Shown: piece by piece, positions 22,573 to 33,675 of the stretch | Layout: every line of letters begins with the position of its first letter | Numbering within the stretch: the first letter of the stretch is position 1 | Assembly: GCA_033220425.1 (NCBI GenBank) | Contig: CM065650.1 | Location: 1,860,001-1,924,000, forward strand | Length of the DNA: 64,000 nucleotides | Source of the DNA: Lepraria neglecta | Taxonomy: Eukaryota; Ascomycota; Lecanoromycetes; Lecanorales; Stereocaulaceae | Direction of reading: 5' to 3' | Translations under genes and position numbers: made by a program | The notes under the pieces: generated by a model | What the model was told of the DNA's origin: nothing | What the model saw: the letters and a program-made list of their open reading frames with translations, nothing else | The model's database searches: none

Positions 22573-24922
22573 TTACAGTTTCCCCCATCCGAACATTCGA
22601 ATGCCACACCACCAGCTGAACACGGTGCAAGCCTGCCAAACAATCATTCCAATCCCCATTTCCAACCCCGTAAGCAGCACCATTTTACCCACGTAATCGC
22701 CCACACCTCTCCATCCCCCTCTCAGCCCCATTCCAAACCATCCCCCAAATGGGAAAACCTCGCCTCTCCACCTCTCGGCGGCAGCTTGCGCTCCAGCACC
22801 AGCAGCAGGCGAAGACAGGAACGCCAAAGCCACGGATCTCACCCACAGTGCTTCGAATGGCATTATAAGGATGTCGGTAATGTGAGTGGAGAGATGTGAA
22901 GCCAAAGCGTCGGCCGAGTAGGCTGTTAGGGCTGTGAGGCGATGATGTGGCTGGAAGATGACAATTCGTGATTTCCCGTCGTCGGTAGCGGGCGGTGAGT
23001 TGGAGAAGTTCGTGTTGAAGAGGGGTTCGCCGGTAGGGCTGCGGGCGGGGATTTGGATATTCATGTGCTGAGTGCCGGATGAGGCAGTGGAAGTTGTAAT
23101 CTCGATTGGTGGTCGAGGTGTGGATGGGCGGGAGGGTGAAGCGGAGAACGTGTCGTGAGATGTTGAGGGTAGCGTTGTCTGTAGATCAGACTCGGTACTT
23201 GGTGAAGAAGCCGGAGAGACGGTAGTTCCTGTTGAGGTTGAGGGTGGAGGGTTGACATTCAGAGGACGTAAGTCGGCTTGGGGAGGGTTGCTTGCTAGCA
23301 TGTTCCATATTCGGGAGGTTCGGTCAGATTTGGACGGCCTTCGCGATATCCAGCGGTCGTAGAACTGTTGCCAACTCCTGCCAATGGACTGCAAGTCTTT
23401 TACGAGTTCTTCGAGTACGCTGCCACTCTCCTGGGAGTCGCCGTCGTTGGAAAAAGGGCTCTTTAGCCCCGGTATGTGGTCCTCATCAAGGTCTCCTTCT
23501 TTAGCCCCTTGAATGGAGTATTTGTCCGGGTTTTGTGGTTTGGGAAGAGCAGCACGCATGTAAGCGTACACCTTTTGCATCACTTTAGGCCTAATCCGCC
23601 CTGCTACTATTCTTATAATCAAAGGCGAGAGAACGAGGGATACCAGCAGTCTCGAGCATGAGCTGAAAGTCAAATGCTCCGGGATATCAGGCATCTGGAA
23701 GGGTGATGAGGGCGAGAAGGGAATGAACACTCCGGGATGAGGGTAGATTGGCCATGCAGGGAGGAGGTACAACTCCTGCAGCGTGCCAAAGATCTCCAGA
23801 GGGAAAAGAATGAGGAAAAAGGTTAATTGTAGTCTGATTAGCCGTTAAGGAGGATCATCTGGGTATTGTAGAAGATAGAACTTACATATTATCCACCATG
23901 TTCAGGACCCAACTCAGCATCCTGCGTTTCTTTGGGCTCCTGAAACGTCCCCAGATGTAACCAAGGATCCTCTCATGCATCTCTTCGATGACGAAGGACT
24001 TCGCCATAGAAATGGCCATGTACGTTAAGCTCGCTGGTGGTCCTGCAAAGAAGAGCTTCAAGAGGCCAAATTGGTTCCATTCTGTCCGCACAATGTGTGC
24101 AAGAGGAATACCAGAGTAGAAACGAAATGTCTAGAATTCTAATAAGCATGATGTCAAAAGCCTGAAGAGAGTTCTACCGACCTGTACCCTATGTCTAAAT
24201 CCTACAGCGTACAAACTCGCCAGAGAAACCAAAGTGTTGTCTGCTGATGAGACGAGAAGTCCAATCTCGTTCTCTCTTACGACCGCGTCAATCTTAGATT
24301 TGTCCAAGGCAGGCCTTTTTAGGCCGTCTAGCTGGGACTGTATTGGCTGACCCTCCGCGTTGACGCCAACGCATACTCCCACGGTCGCCAGAACATCATT
24401 CTGGGCTCTTATCGATTGGCGGCTCACGGCTCTCGACTCGATATTCTCTGGGTATCCGCTGCTGTCATACCGTTGTTGATAATCCGACGGACGTAGTGTG
24501 GAGCCGCGAGGTGCTACTGTATCTGCAGCAGGCCCTGGATTTGCGGAATTCACCTCCGGTATTTCCTCATCATCTTCTGGGTACTCTCCCCATGATAAGG
24601 GTTCGTACGGAGATCGGCCCTAGTGAATCAACATCAACGACTGGAATTCGCTTGCCGCAACCTTTCAAATGGCTTTGAATCATGGAGGCCAATGCAAAGA
24701 GTCATACATGTTTTGAGGGGCTCACAAGAACGGACAGTCATGTTTTACCACCCAATAAACAAGGCGTATGAGAAAACCATCAACAGAGTGGCCAGACAGA
24801 CGAAATACACACAGCCGTTGCATCCATAAAGGCTGTCATACAAAACAGTACGACATGCACATGTGGGGAGATATTGTAGCTCTTACCAAGGCAAGCCGTG
24901 TCATATAGGCCTGGCGACCCAT
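22573..24922 (-). CDS. uncharacterised multi-pass membrane protein
   Basis: I do not recognise a named family. Exons on the minus strand are 24887-24922, 24188-24619, 23886-24130 and 22573-23833, giving about 657 residues. It starts MGRQAYMTRLAL, then GRSPYEPLSWGEYPEDDEEI and a disordered region. Hydrophobic segments are LLKLFFAGPPASLTYMAISM, LQLTFFLILFPLEIFGTL, CSRLLVSLVLSPLIIRI, ITDILIMPFEALWVRSVALA and GMIVWQACTVFSWW near the C-terminus. Between the third and fourth lies a 200-residue Ser/Thr/Pro-rich loop. The spread of helices and the phrase PFEALWVRS recall organelle carrier-like proteins, but that is only an impression. The donor of the second intron is uncertain (GTACAG chosen; GTCGGT two codons later also keeps frame). 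Confidence 0.68.
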
Positions 24923-25211
24923 GCTGAGGGATCAATACCAGTCTCTTCAATTCTATTTAAAGTGCAGTATCGTAACGTGGATTATGGTTTAAGCAGCGAA
25001 AGGTTCAGAAAGTAAACCGTGACGAGGCTAGTAAGACTAGCCGGCGGGAGCTAGTGCGCGACAACGCGGGAATTCCGAACTCTAAATTTTCCCGGCATTC
25101 ACAAATTTCTGGATGACTTCAGATGCGAGCAAAGCCATAATGAAATGCTTTGCGCAGCGTTAGTATTGGATAATGACCACTCGAAGGCCCTTATAATAGC
25201 CACTCTCCACC
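24923..25211. promoter_or_regulatory. divergent promoter, membrane protein gene/UTP13
   Basis: This 289 bp stretch lies between divergent starts. Contains GACTAGCCGGCGGGAGCTAG near 25030 and no coding sequence. Confidence 0.35.
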
Positions 25212-28091
25212 ATGATGTCCCAGCGGACTCGGGTCACTACGACTTACGAAGCTGAGCGCGTTATACAACCAATTTACACTGGGGGTGATGCTGCGTTGGG
25301 TAGAGATGGACAAATCCTAGCAACATGCTTAGGCGAAGAAGCTCTACTTACCAACCTGAGTACTGGGGAACTGCTAGCACGTATTGAAGGCGTACGTGGA
25401 CCAGCAGAACTGTGCAAGGATTTCCAAGCTGAATGAATGATGTAGGATGGCGAGGTCCTTACCACACTGTCGAGTATGTTACTCTCCAGCTGTTCGCCAC
25501 GACGAGAAGCATCTGGCTGACAGTACACAATAGTCACGCCCTCTGCGTCACACCTCATAGCATGTTCGCGCTCTCTGTCAATGAGAATATACACATTACA
25601 GCACTCTGAAGATGGCACCGGCTCAATCAACCCGGTCCTATCGAGGACATTGAAACCGCATACAACGCCCGTGATCGCCGCTGCAGTAGACATTACTGGT
25701 ACGCTGTTAGCGACTGGTGGTGCGGATGGAGTTGTCAAGATATGGGACATCCGAGGTGGATATGTTACGCACACATTCCATGGTCATGCTGGAGTCATCT
25801 CTGCTTTGCACTTCTTTGAAGCGTCAATTCCGGACCTCGAGTCCAAGGGAAAAACAAATAAGAAGAAGCGATCGAGAAGCAATTTGCAGAAGGATGAAGT
25901 CATGGTCAATGGCCATGATAGTACAGCAGCTTTCCGCCTAGCGTCTGGCAGTGAAGATGGCAAGATCCGGATCTGGGACCTAGCAAAACGGAAATCGGTT
26001 GCAACATTAGATTCCCATGTATCTGTAGTACGCGGATTGGACTATGAACCGGGTGCGAATCTCCTAATCTCTGCTAGTCGAGATAAGACCGCGATTGTCT
26101 GGGATGCTCGAACATGGAAGTCAAGAAAGGTCGTACCGGTGCTTGAAGGTCTTGAGGCGGTGGCTTTCCTCGAAGAAGGCAAATTTTTCTACACTGGAGG
26201 GGAGACTGGACGACTAAGGATATGGAACGTCGAGTCTGGTGGGGAAATTACGCAGGAGCAGGAGGCTGGTGATGAAGGAGACGCCATTGTCCATATATTA
26301 CCAAATACCAGTCAGGGTTTCCTACTTTCTGTACATGCGGATCAATCTTTGATTCTTCACGCGACGGCAAACCTCCCCGATATTGCCTCATCCCATGTTC
26401 CCATCAAGCCTCTTCCGATACTCCGTCGAATCTCTGGTACTCATGACGAGATCATTGATCTGGCTTATGTGACGACGGATCGCTCTCTTTTGGCTCTAGC
26501 TACCAACTCGGAAGGCATACGGCTTGTTTCTCTGGCTACTTCCAATGACAACGGCTCCTCAGCAGCTTCAGCAAGCTATTTTGGCGCAGACATTGCTCTC
26601 CTTCAAGGCCATGAAGATATTATCATTTGCCTGTCCGTCAATTGGTCTGGCTGTTGGCTTGCTACAGGTGCCAAAGATAATACAGCACGTTTATGGAAGA
26701 TAGACCACGCTTCGAAATCTTACCAATCTTATGCAACATTTACCGGCCATGCAGAATCTATAGGAGCGATATGTCTTCCCTCAAACCCGCCGCCTACTAG
26801 CTCGTCCGAACACTCAAAACCCCTCGACCACGCACCACCTTTCCTCATAACAGGCTCCCAAGATCGCACCATAAAGCGCTGGAACATCTCGAAACCTTCG
26901 TCATCGTCGTCAAAATCACCAACTACAACCTCGGCCTCAGCTCGAGCACTCTACACCCGCAAAGCCCATGATAAAGACATTAATGCCATCGCCATCTCTC
27001 CAACCTCCACGCTTTTCGCCTCCGCTTCCCAAGACAGGACCGTCAAGATCTGGTCAACAGAAGAAGGCGAAGTCCAAGGCATCCTACGCGGCCACCGTCG
27101 AGGTGTCTGGTCCGTTGCCTTTGCTCCCAAAGATACAGCTCCTATATCCGGAGAGAATGGGCCTGCAAGCAGTAGCCGTGGCTTGGTACTCACAGGCAGC
27201 GGAGACAAGACAGTGAAGATCTGGAGTCTGAACGACTACAGCTGTATCCGAACACTGGAAGGCCATACTAATAGCGTGCTCAAAGTCCTCTGGCTACCCC
27301 TTTCCTCTTCACCCGACACCTCCACAGCGCACACTTCTGCCAAAAGGCCACCTCAGATTGCCTCCGCGGGCGGCGATGGCCTCGTAAAAATCTGGGATGC
27401 CTCAACTGGCGAAGTCGCCACAACGCTAGATAACCACACCGACCGTATCTGGGCATTGACCGTAAATCCAGACACCAAAACACTAGTATCAGGTGGTGGG
27501 GACAGTGTCGTCACGTTCTGGAAAGATACATCTAGTGAGACGGCTGCGAAGACTTCTACTGCTATAACACAGCGCGTAGAGCAAGACCAGGAATTGCAGA
27601 ATTATATCCACCGAGGGAATTATAGGGAAGCCATCACGCTGGCATTGGCCTTGAACCACCCAGCGCGATTACTCTCACTACTGCAAGGAGTCGTGGATAC
27701 GAACCCGCCAGAAACAGGTTCTACCTCCGGCCTCAAAGCCGCGGACGAAGTCCTCGCCTCCCTCTCAGACGAGCAACTACTAAACCTTCTTTCTCGAGTA
27801 CGGGACTGGAACACTAACGCTCGCACGTCACCGGTCGCTCAGCGAGTATTGAACGTGGTGGTGAAGTCATATAGTGCAGAGCGACTGGCTGAATTGGGGA
27901 AGAGGAAGGGAGGAAGGGAAGTGGTCGAGGCATTAAGAGTGTATACGGAACGGCATTACCGGAGGGTGGAAGAGCTGTGGGGAGAAAGTTGGGTTGTGGA
28001 GTTTTTGTTGGGAGAAATGGATCAGCTGGGGCTGGGGAGAGATGTGGTGGTGGATCTCAATGGGGAGCAGGAAGCGGTTATGGTACAATAG
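25212..28091 (+). CDS. UTP13: U3 snoRNP component Utp13 (WD40)
   Basis: Part of the UTP-B module of the small-subunit processome, acting on pre-18S rRNA in the nucleolus (human TBL3). Exons 25212-25391, 25446-25473 and 25534-28091 give 921 residues, longer than yeast Utp13 (817). A tandem of WD40 blades covers residues 15-680: clear ones include ATGGADGVVKIWDIRGG, ASGSEDGKIRIWDLAKRK, ATGAKDNTARLWKID, ASASQDRTVKIWSTEEG, LTGSGDKTVKIWSLND and ASAGGDGLVKIWDASTG. The Utp13-specific helical C-terminus follows (YIHRGNYREAITLALALNHP, LLNLLSRVRDWNTNART). Exon 2 is short (28 nt) but needed to link ARIEG with DGEVLTTL. ATG ATG at the start leaves a one-codon ambiguity. Confidence 0.92.
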
Positions 28092-28616
28092 TAGCAGCGA
28101 ACAGGTACGCTTACGCTTCTTGCTTCAAAGAAGCACTTACACCTGATCAGAGTTACTTTGCCTATAGTGCGCTTAAGAATCTCGTTGTATTCCCATCCTG
28201 TTGTCCTGCGTGGTCTGGACAGAAATACCGGACATCAAATTTCGATGCCAATCTTGGAGTGCTGATACGGCTTTTCGATTGTGACTTTCGATTGTTCGCA
28301 TGTCCGTTCCCAGCTCGTCATTTATCTCTCAAAGGCGCCTGTAGCCTAACAAATCGCTTCAGATATCAGTGAGTCGCACAATCGACACCGATCCAGATGT
28401 TGTCTTACCTGGGGAAGTATCCAAATCATGAAACGTTCTCGATTGCAACGGGAATTGCTCCGAACCAAGCGGATCTGGCGTTTCATTGGATCGAACCGCT
28501 TGCATTACTGTAAAAGCGACGAAACTATGCGCAAAAAGGTAAAAGCTGGCAATACTTAGAAGATGGAAAACTTCCTTGATATTTCACGTTAAAGTTGATC
28601 AAGACCCGCTTGCACA
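28092..28616. other. intergenic after UTP13
   Basis: About 520 bp with no supported gene. It contains the 3' flank of UTP13 and the upstream region of the secreted-protein candidate. Confidence 0.4.
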
Positions 28617-29240
28617 ATGTTCGACTTTAAGGCATCCTACATCGTTGCCTTACTCCAAATGGGTTCCTTCGCTCTTGCAGCCATAACCCCTCTACTTCCG
28701 ATGTCTTTAACCAACGATCATTCAAATCCAAATCCAACCTTACCATTGAATATAACACTTGCCACTTCCTCAAAGTACGTCTAGTCCATCCTTTTGCTTC
28801 AGGAAAAAGATCGAATGATACTTCAAGAACTAATACCTATCTCACCCCCAAGCGCCCTTCCCCCCGACCCCTGGAACTACAGCATCCCCAGCGAAACCAA
28901 CAAACAGGTCCAATTCTTCGACTACGGGCGGCCCCTCAATGCAGTGGGCATATCCTTCGTCATCGAAGATGTTTTCACAGACGCCGGTCTCCACGCTCCA
29001 ACTGACCTAGTAGGCTTGCAGCCACGGCGGTACAGAGAAGCTCTCTCAGGAGACTTAATACATCTGTATTTCTATCCGACGCAGTCGACGATGTGGAAAG
29101 ATGTGGCCGCGACGGCAGCGGCTATTAGAGAGTTTACTATGAGTTGGGATCGAGTAGAGTTGGCGTTTGATGTGGATTATGTGGGGAGGCCGCGGAGTAT
29201 GGCGCTGGGAACTGGGCTTTTGTCTGGTGAAATGGTGTGA
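28617..29240 (+). CDS. small secreted protein candidate
   Basis: No family recognised. Proposed exons 28617-28774 and 28853-29240 give 181 residues. The N-terminus (MFDFKASYIVALLQMGSFAL followed by AA) looks like a signal peptide, and TLPLNITLA offers an N-glycosylation site. The mature part contains ALPPDPWNYSIP, VQFFDYGRPLNAVGIS, FVIEDVFTDAG and FTMSWDRVELAFDVDY. The intron has donor GTACGT, a branch-like ACTAAT and the acceptor CAAG; the earlier CAG acceptor breaks the frame. The second exon is the longest open frame in the region. Only one cysteine-poor domain and no known enzyme motif are visible. Confidence 0.5.
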
Positions 29241-30495
29241 GCGGCTGGTTAAAGATAAAACTATCAGCTCCGCAGTTTGCTTACCCCAATTCCTTTCCCA
29301 TGCATGCATAATCTGTCAGTGATTTCAGAGCTGCACTTCGGTCATGGGTGTGCCAAACCAACTGTTCGGGCGGAATGAATGGACTATGACGGGCGCGGAA
29401 ATGGATACAGTCATGGTGTAGAACGCGAAGGGTCGAGCTGTGCAGACAAAGAGGCAATGCCAGGCAAGGTATTCAGAATTATTTTCCAGCTTTCAAAGCT
29501 AGGGATATCTGGGAGTTGTTTCTCTGAATCCCGTTATATAGAGTAAGTAGGGAGTATTAGCTAAAGAGGGGTAGCCGGCTCAACATCAGGTAACGACGAC
29601 GCCACCACAACATCTTTTACAACGTACACCCTTTCTCCAGATCTCATAGCACCATCAAAAAGTGCAAAAGCAACAAACAAAAGAACAAGAATGGCCAAAA
29701 AAAAACTATAAAAAAAACTCATGAGACAGCGATAATTCAAGCAGTGACTCACTACAAGAAAACCCTAGCGATTCAGGATTCGTCTTCCGTAAACGAAACT
29801 ACGATCTGAACTTCGGTGTCCGAGGGTCGGAATCGCGTCTCTCAGGGCCAGACGGTCACTGCAGTGTGCCGGATACCTGAGAGAGGTCACAGGTATCATG
29901 GCGGCTGCACTAATCAGCAGCTGCATCGGAGCTAGGAATGCGCACTTGTGGCTAAGTGTTGAGCGTGCAAACTGGCATTGATTGACTAAGTTGAGCATAG
30001 AATGCCTAGCTAGTTGCCTGAGATACATGAAGAAACGCTATTTGCACCAGCAGTCTAAGCCCCAACCGTCGACTTGTCAGCTCCATCGAAGCTAAGGACT
30101 TGCCTCAATGGCTGTACATTGAGCGCGGATTGTGTCATTGTTGGCACGGGAGCTGCGGTGAGGTGCGATTCCTGATACCTAGTAATGGGTTGGAAGTTAT
30201 TTGAAACATAACTCAATTTTTCACCAATTAGGAGCTGCCATTTTTGCGATTCTTCATTTCAAGATAATGCATGAGATACAGGAGTTTCAGTCGATGTCTT
30301 GTCCGTAAGATGCACAGGCCCCCTTGATTGTTCCTTATAGTATCAATATCAATAGAGTTTTCATATAATAAGACAAGCAATGGCGCAGCTCTGCCGTGTG
30401 ATGGAAGAGACGGCGCAGGCACATGCAGAGGAATGCAACATTTGGGGTATCTCGCCTTCAGATAACATGACTATAAATTTGATCTCCTCCATTAT
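29241..30495. other. gene-poor stretch
   Basis: About 1.25 kb between the secreted-protein candidate and SAD1. The only item of note is a 53-codon frame with a transmembrane-like segment, entered separately. Nothing else is supported. Confidence 0.4.
29561..29722 (-). CDS. possible small membrane protein
   Basis: A 53-codon frame beginning MSFFYSFFLAILVLLFVAFA, that is one hydrophobic helix followed by a short charged tail (RSGERVYVVKDVVVASS). The coding stretch is short and starts in a T-rich run, so chance is quite possible. No neighbour or motif suggests a function. Confidence 0.22.
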   Translation of the reverse strand: MSFFYSFFLAILVLLFVAFALFDGAMRSGERVYVVKDVVVASSLPDVEPATPL

Positions 30496-32280
30496 CTACG
30501 TCGATTCCGCAGCGAAACTGTGAATCTTTTGGTTTCCTTTCCCTTTCACCTCTTTCCGTCGCTCCCACACCATAAGATAGCTCTCCTTGGTGAATAACGT
30601 CTCCGTAACAATCTTCTGAACATACAAATCCTGAATCTCAAGCCATTCATCCCGTGCTCTATCTCTGACCTGCACCCTCCACACTTTCCGCTCTGCCTCA
30701 CCCTCGACGCTGTCGTCTCGGGTTCGCACGGCTTCATGGGTTACGTTTGCTACGAGGTCATACCATATTGGTTCTCCAGGCGAGTGTATTGATGGATTGG
30801 GCTCCACGTAAGGCGACATATCGAGGGATCGAGTAGGGAAAGTGACGATAGTGGGGTTATGCTCGGTGACGAATTTGTTCTTCGAGAAACGTTTGATGTG
30901 GAAGAGGAGATATGGGGGTAGAGGGTGTAGAAGTCGATATCGTTTTCGCGTATTCATTTGCTCCTGGGCTTTCAGGCCATCATATTTGGAAAGGATGGAC
31001 GTAAGAGGGATCTGCGGAATAATGTTCTTTTCCAGTTCGTCCTGGAAGAGTGGTGCAGCAGGAAGGTCTAGAGTCAACATTAGGTAGCGTGTCGTATCTA
31101 CCACCACTTCGGCAGCCTCTTCAAACCGGAGGCGATCCCCCGCGTCAGCTTTTGCGGTTATTTTTTGCGACTCAATTTTGAGCTTTCCCTGAAATACCCG
31201 CTGTATTATGCTGGTGCCAGGCTTGGTCTTGCTACCGCCCAGAGCAATGTGCATGTTGTTGAGGAACCAGCTAAGGAATTCGACAGGGTCTGATTGCTGG
31301 AGGAGGTCGAAACGCTTGTTCGACTGGCGAGATATTTGTTGAAGAAGTTCGTGTGGGGAGACGTGTGTTTTGAAAGCGCGGGTATTCCATATCTTGCGGA
31401 CAAGGACAGAGAATCTCTGGACCAACTCCGATCTGTTTGAAAGGTCCTCGAGCATGAAGAAATTTCGTAGGGGCGGTATGTGGGATAAGGCCTGTATTAT
31501 GACGTTGAAGTAGTCATTCTCTTTGATATTGTTCATACCAACGAAGCCTGCGGGCAAAGTCAGCCAATGTTCCCGGCTCAGGCTTTGATTTTTTGCCTTA
31601 CCGGGTGTATATTTCTTCCCACTCAGGTCCCACGCATCTTTCGCCCCTTTGTCTAATTGCGCAACCTCTTCCTTGGATAGCTTGGGATCCACCACGAATT
31701 TGATGTCATCCAAACTCTTGCTTTTCACCTCGTACCCTTCTGGCAGAACATAAACCCTCTTCGTTTGCATATTGACGTAGACATGATGACCCACCTCCAA
31801 GGCATGAAAGTAGGCATGCGACTTTGGGCCCCGTCCTTGATAGTACTTCCCGCAGACCAGGCAAGCGTAGACGTTGATGTTAGAGAGGGTGACGGAACAG
31901 AGCTTTTCGAAGTCGAAATCCAGTACTGAGCGGTTTATTGTGTCTAGGTAGAGGTCCGAGTAGCCCTCAGTTGGAGCTTGCTGCCGCGACGTTGCTGAGT
32001 ATGCGGACTGTTCGTCAAGAGGGTCCACGTCGTCTGCGGGGGAAGCTACATCTTCTAATTCCTCCTCTTCTAGGTCTGCTGCCGCAAGAATGTCGTTTCC
32101 GTTTCTCTCGTCCTCCTCCCACTTTTCTCCGCTGAGTGGTAAAAGTGCATCGGGCGCTGTGGAGAAGCCGTTCGTATGCCCGCGGATCTCTGGCACGTCG
32201 TGAATCCGTGCCTTCTTGGAAGCGGGTGAATTTTGCGCTACTGGATCCTCCAGCGACTCTTCTGCCTGTCTCTTGACCAT
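30496..32280 (-). CDS. SAD1: Sad1/USP39, spliceosomal inactive ubiquitin protease
   Basis: Sad1 (human USP39) helps assemble or stabilise the U4/U6.U5 tri-snRNP. Single exon, 594 residues from the ATG at 32280; an in-frame ATG at 32403 would add 41 residues that look unrelated to the family. After a charged N-terminus comes the UBP-type zinc finger (ACLVCGKYYQGRGPKSHAYF, HALEVGHHVYVNM). The USP fold begins at GFVGMNNIKENDYFNVIIQA, where true proteases have GLxNLGNTCYMN: the catalytic Cys is missing, as is characteristic of this family. Further conserved blocks are LLQQSDPVEFLSWFLNNMH, YLLFHIKRFSKNKF and YDLVANVTHE. It therefore acts as a scaffold rather than a protease. Confidence 0.92.
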   Translation of the reverse strand: MVKRQAEESLEDPVAQNSPASKKARIHDVPEIRGHTNGFSTAPDALLPLSGEKWEEDERNGNDILAAADLEEEELEDVASPADDVDPLDEQSAYSATSRQQAPTEGYSDLYLDTINRSVLDFDFEKLCSVTLSNINVYACLVCGKYYQGRGPKSHAYFHALEVGHHVYVNMQTKRVYVLPEGYEVKSKSLDDIKFVVDPKLSKEEVAQLDKGAKDAWDLSGKKYTPGKAKNQSLSREHWLTLPAGFVGMNNIKENDYFNVIIQALSHIPPLRNFFMLEDLSNRSELVQRFSVLVRKIWNTRAFKTHVSPHELLQQISRQSNKRFDLLQQSDPVEFLSWFLNNMHIALGGSKTKPGTSIIQRVFQGKLKIESQKITAKADAGDRLRFEEAAEVVVDTTRYLMLTLDLPAAPLFQDELEKNIIPQIPLTSILSKYDGLKAQEQMNTRKRYRLLHPLPPYLLFHIKRFSKNKFVTEHNPTIVTFPTRSLDMSPYVEPNPSIHSPGEPIWYDLVANVTHEAVRTRDDSVEGEAERKVWRVQVRDRARDEWLEIQDLYVQKIVTETLFTKESYLMVWERRKEVKGKGNQKIHSFAAEST

Positions 32281-32573
32281 AGTGGATGCTGAAGGTGAAT
32301 TATTGAGTTGATTGGTGGTCGGGTCGCAAACGCGGCGCCCTCGAAAATCCAATATTGAAACCCTTGGTGCTAGTGAGTCAGGCTGAATAGAATGCCTCTC
32401 CACAAGTTCTATTTACTCCATTACGGCCTACAGTGATTCATTACGCACGAGGATCCCACGGATGACGATGGGGTATAATATGGAAATGTTCTATTTTGAA
32501 TTGCTATTCGCTTAGACGTGAGCACTTTCCCACACGAACGACATGGCTATGAGACCTAAGGAAATACTGGCCG

Positions 32574-33423
32574 CTATGCACTCAAAACTTGCTTGCTGCT
32601 ATCATAATCGATCTCTCTGATACCATCCTTATCTATCACCTTCACCAGCATCTGGAATGAATTAGCTCGGTCATTCCTAGCAGTCCCGTTACGTGGCTTA
32701 CCCCTTTGAAATCTATTGGTAATCTTCGCTGGAGCTCATCTGTGCACATTCGCAAGATCTTCATACCTTGCTCGAAGTCGATGTCTGGGTGATGGTGTTT
32801 GTCAAGTATGGAGAGGCAGTAGTATCTAGACCATTGATTAGCGAAGCCCGCGCGGATGATCGAGGTCTCCAGTCCTTCGAAAGACTGAAGGGGATGTGTA
32901 TGACGTACTGAGCATAGCCATGAGCAGCATATGGAAGAGGTGCCAGCGACGCTAGGTAGTCTAGCCAGTAGAGATGTGGTTGCTTTGTGATCGGATCAAT
33001 TCCTCCCAATAGCAGATTGACGGTGTAGGGGTGTTTTGACCTCAAGCTTCTCGCCAGCTCTCCTCGGACGAAACTTGCAACAGCTGAAGGCCTTAGATTC
33101 GTGTCGTTTCGCATCGAGTACAGCTGGATATTTGCTTGGATATACTCTGCAAATTGTACTACATGTGTACATCAGCGTTGTGACGTCCCAGTGCAAGTAT
33201 AGAACCATCATACCAGTATCTCCAGCTTCTCCAGAGAAAGCCATCAACGTATGCTTATTCAGCTGCTTCGTTTTGTCATCGGAAGCTTTGAGTATTGTTG
33301 CACCTCTCATTGCAGCTTTAGAGGCCGCAATGACGGTATAGTCTTTGCCAGTGAAACCGAGTAGGACCTCCCTATTGGATCTATTAGCTTCAATATTGTC
33401 ATGCTGTACGCTATAACCCACAT
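32574..33423 (-). CDS. PRE1: 20S proteasome beta-4 subunit
   Basis: Non-catalytic beta ring subunit (yeast Pre1, human PSMB2). Exons on the minus strand are 33422-33423, 33214-33371, 32909-33158, 32702-32825 and 32574-32651, giving 203 residues (usual about 200). The protein reads MEVLLGFTGKDYTVIAASKA, ILKASDDKTKQLNKHTLMAF, SGEAGDTVQFAEYIQANIQL, VNLLLGGIDPITKQPHLYW and LAPLPYAAHGYAQYYCLSIL, ending DKDGIREIDYDSSKQVLSA. The first coding exon is just the AT of the ATG: the intron GTGGGT..CCAATAG follows, and the next exon supplies G GAG GTC. It is the only way to reach the family's usual start. Divergent from RRP9. Confidence 0.93.
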
Positions 33424-33675
33424 GTTGATGATGTGCTTCCTTGCCTTAGAGAATCAAGTGGAAAGTTGAAGCTACCCTAACGCGTGAGCTTTGAGAAGCC
33501 TGGCGCTAGCACTCAAAAATGTGAAGGTAAGCCGAGAGCGCCAAGATTTCGCCGCACAGCCCTATGAAAAAGTTTTGGGACGTGCTTGATGGGGACAACG
33601 AACGGTCTTCGAAGCTTGGGATACGCCAACGGACAGGGAATTCAGGCCTCCGCGAGGTGGGCGGTGACATTCAGA
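33424..33675. promoter_or_regulatory. divergent promoter PRE1/RRP9
   Basis: This 252 bp stretch is shared by a proteasome and a ribosome-biogenesis gene. It contains ACCCTAACGCG (near 33474) and GGCGCTAGC (near 33503). A short in-frame ATG at 33586 upstream of RRP9 could act as an alternative start. Confidence 0.4.
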
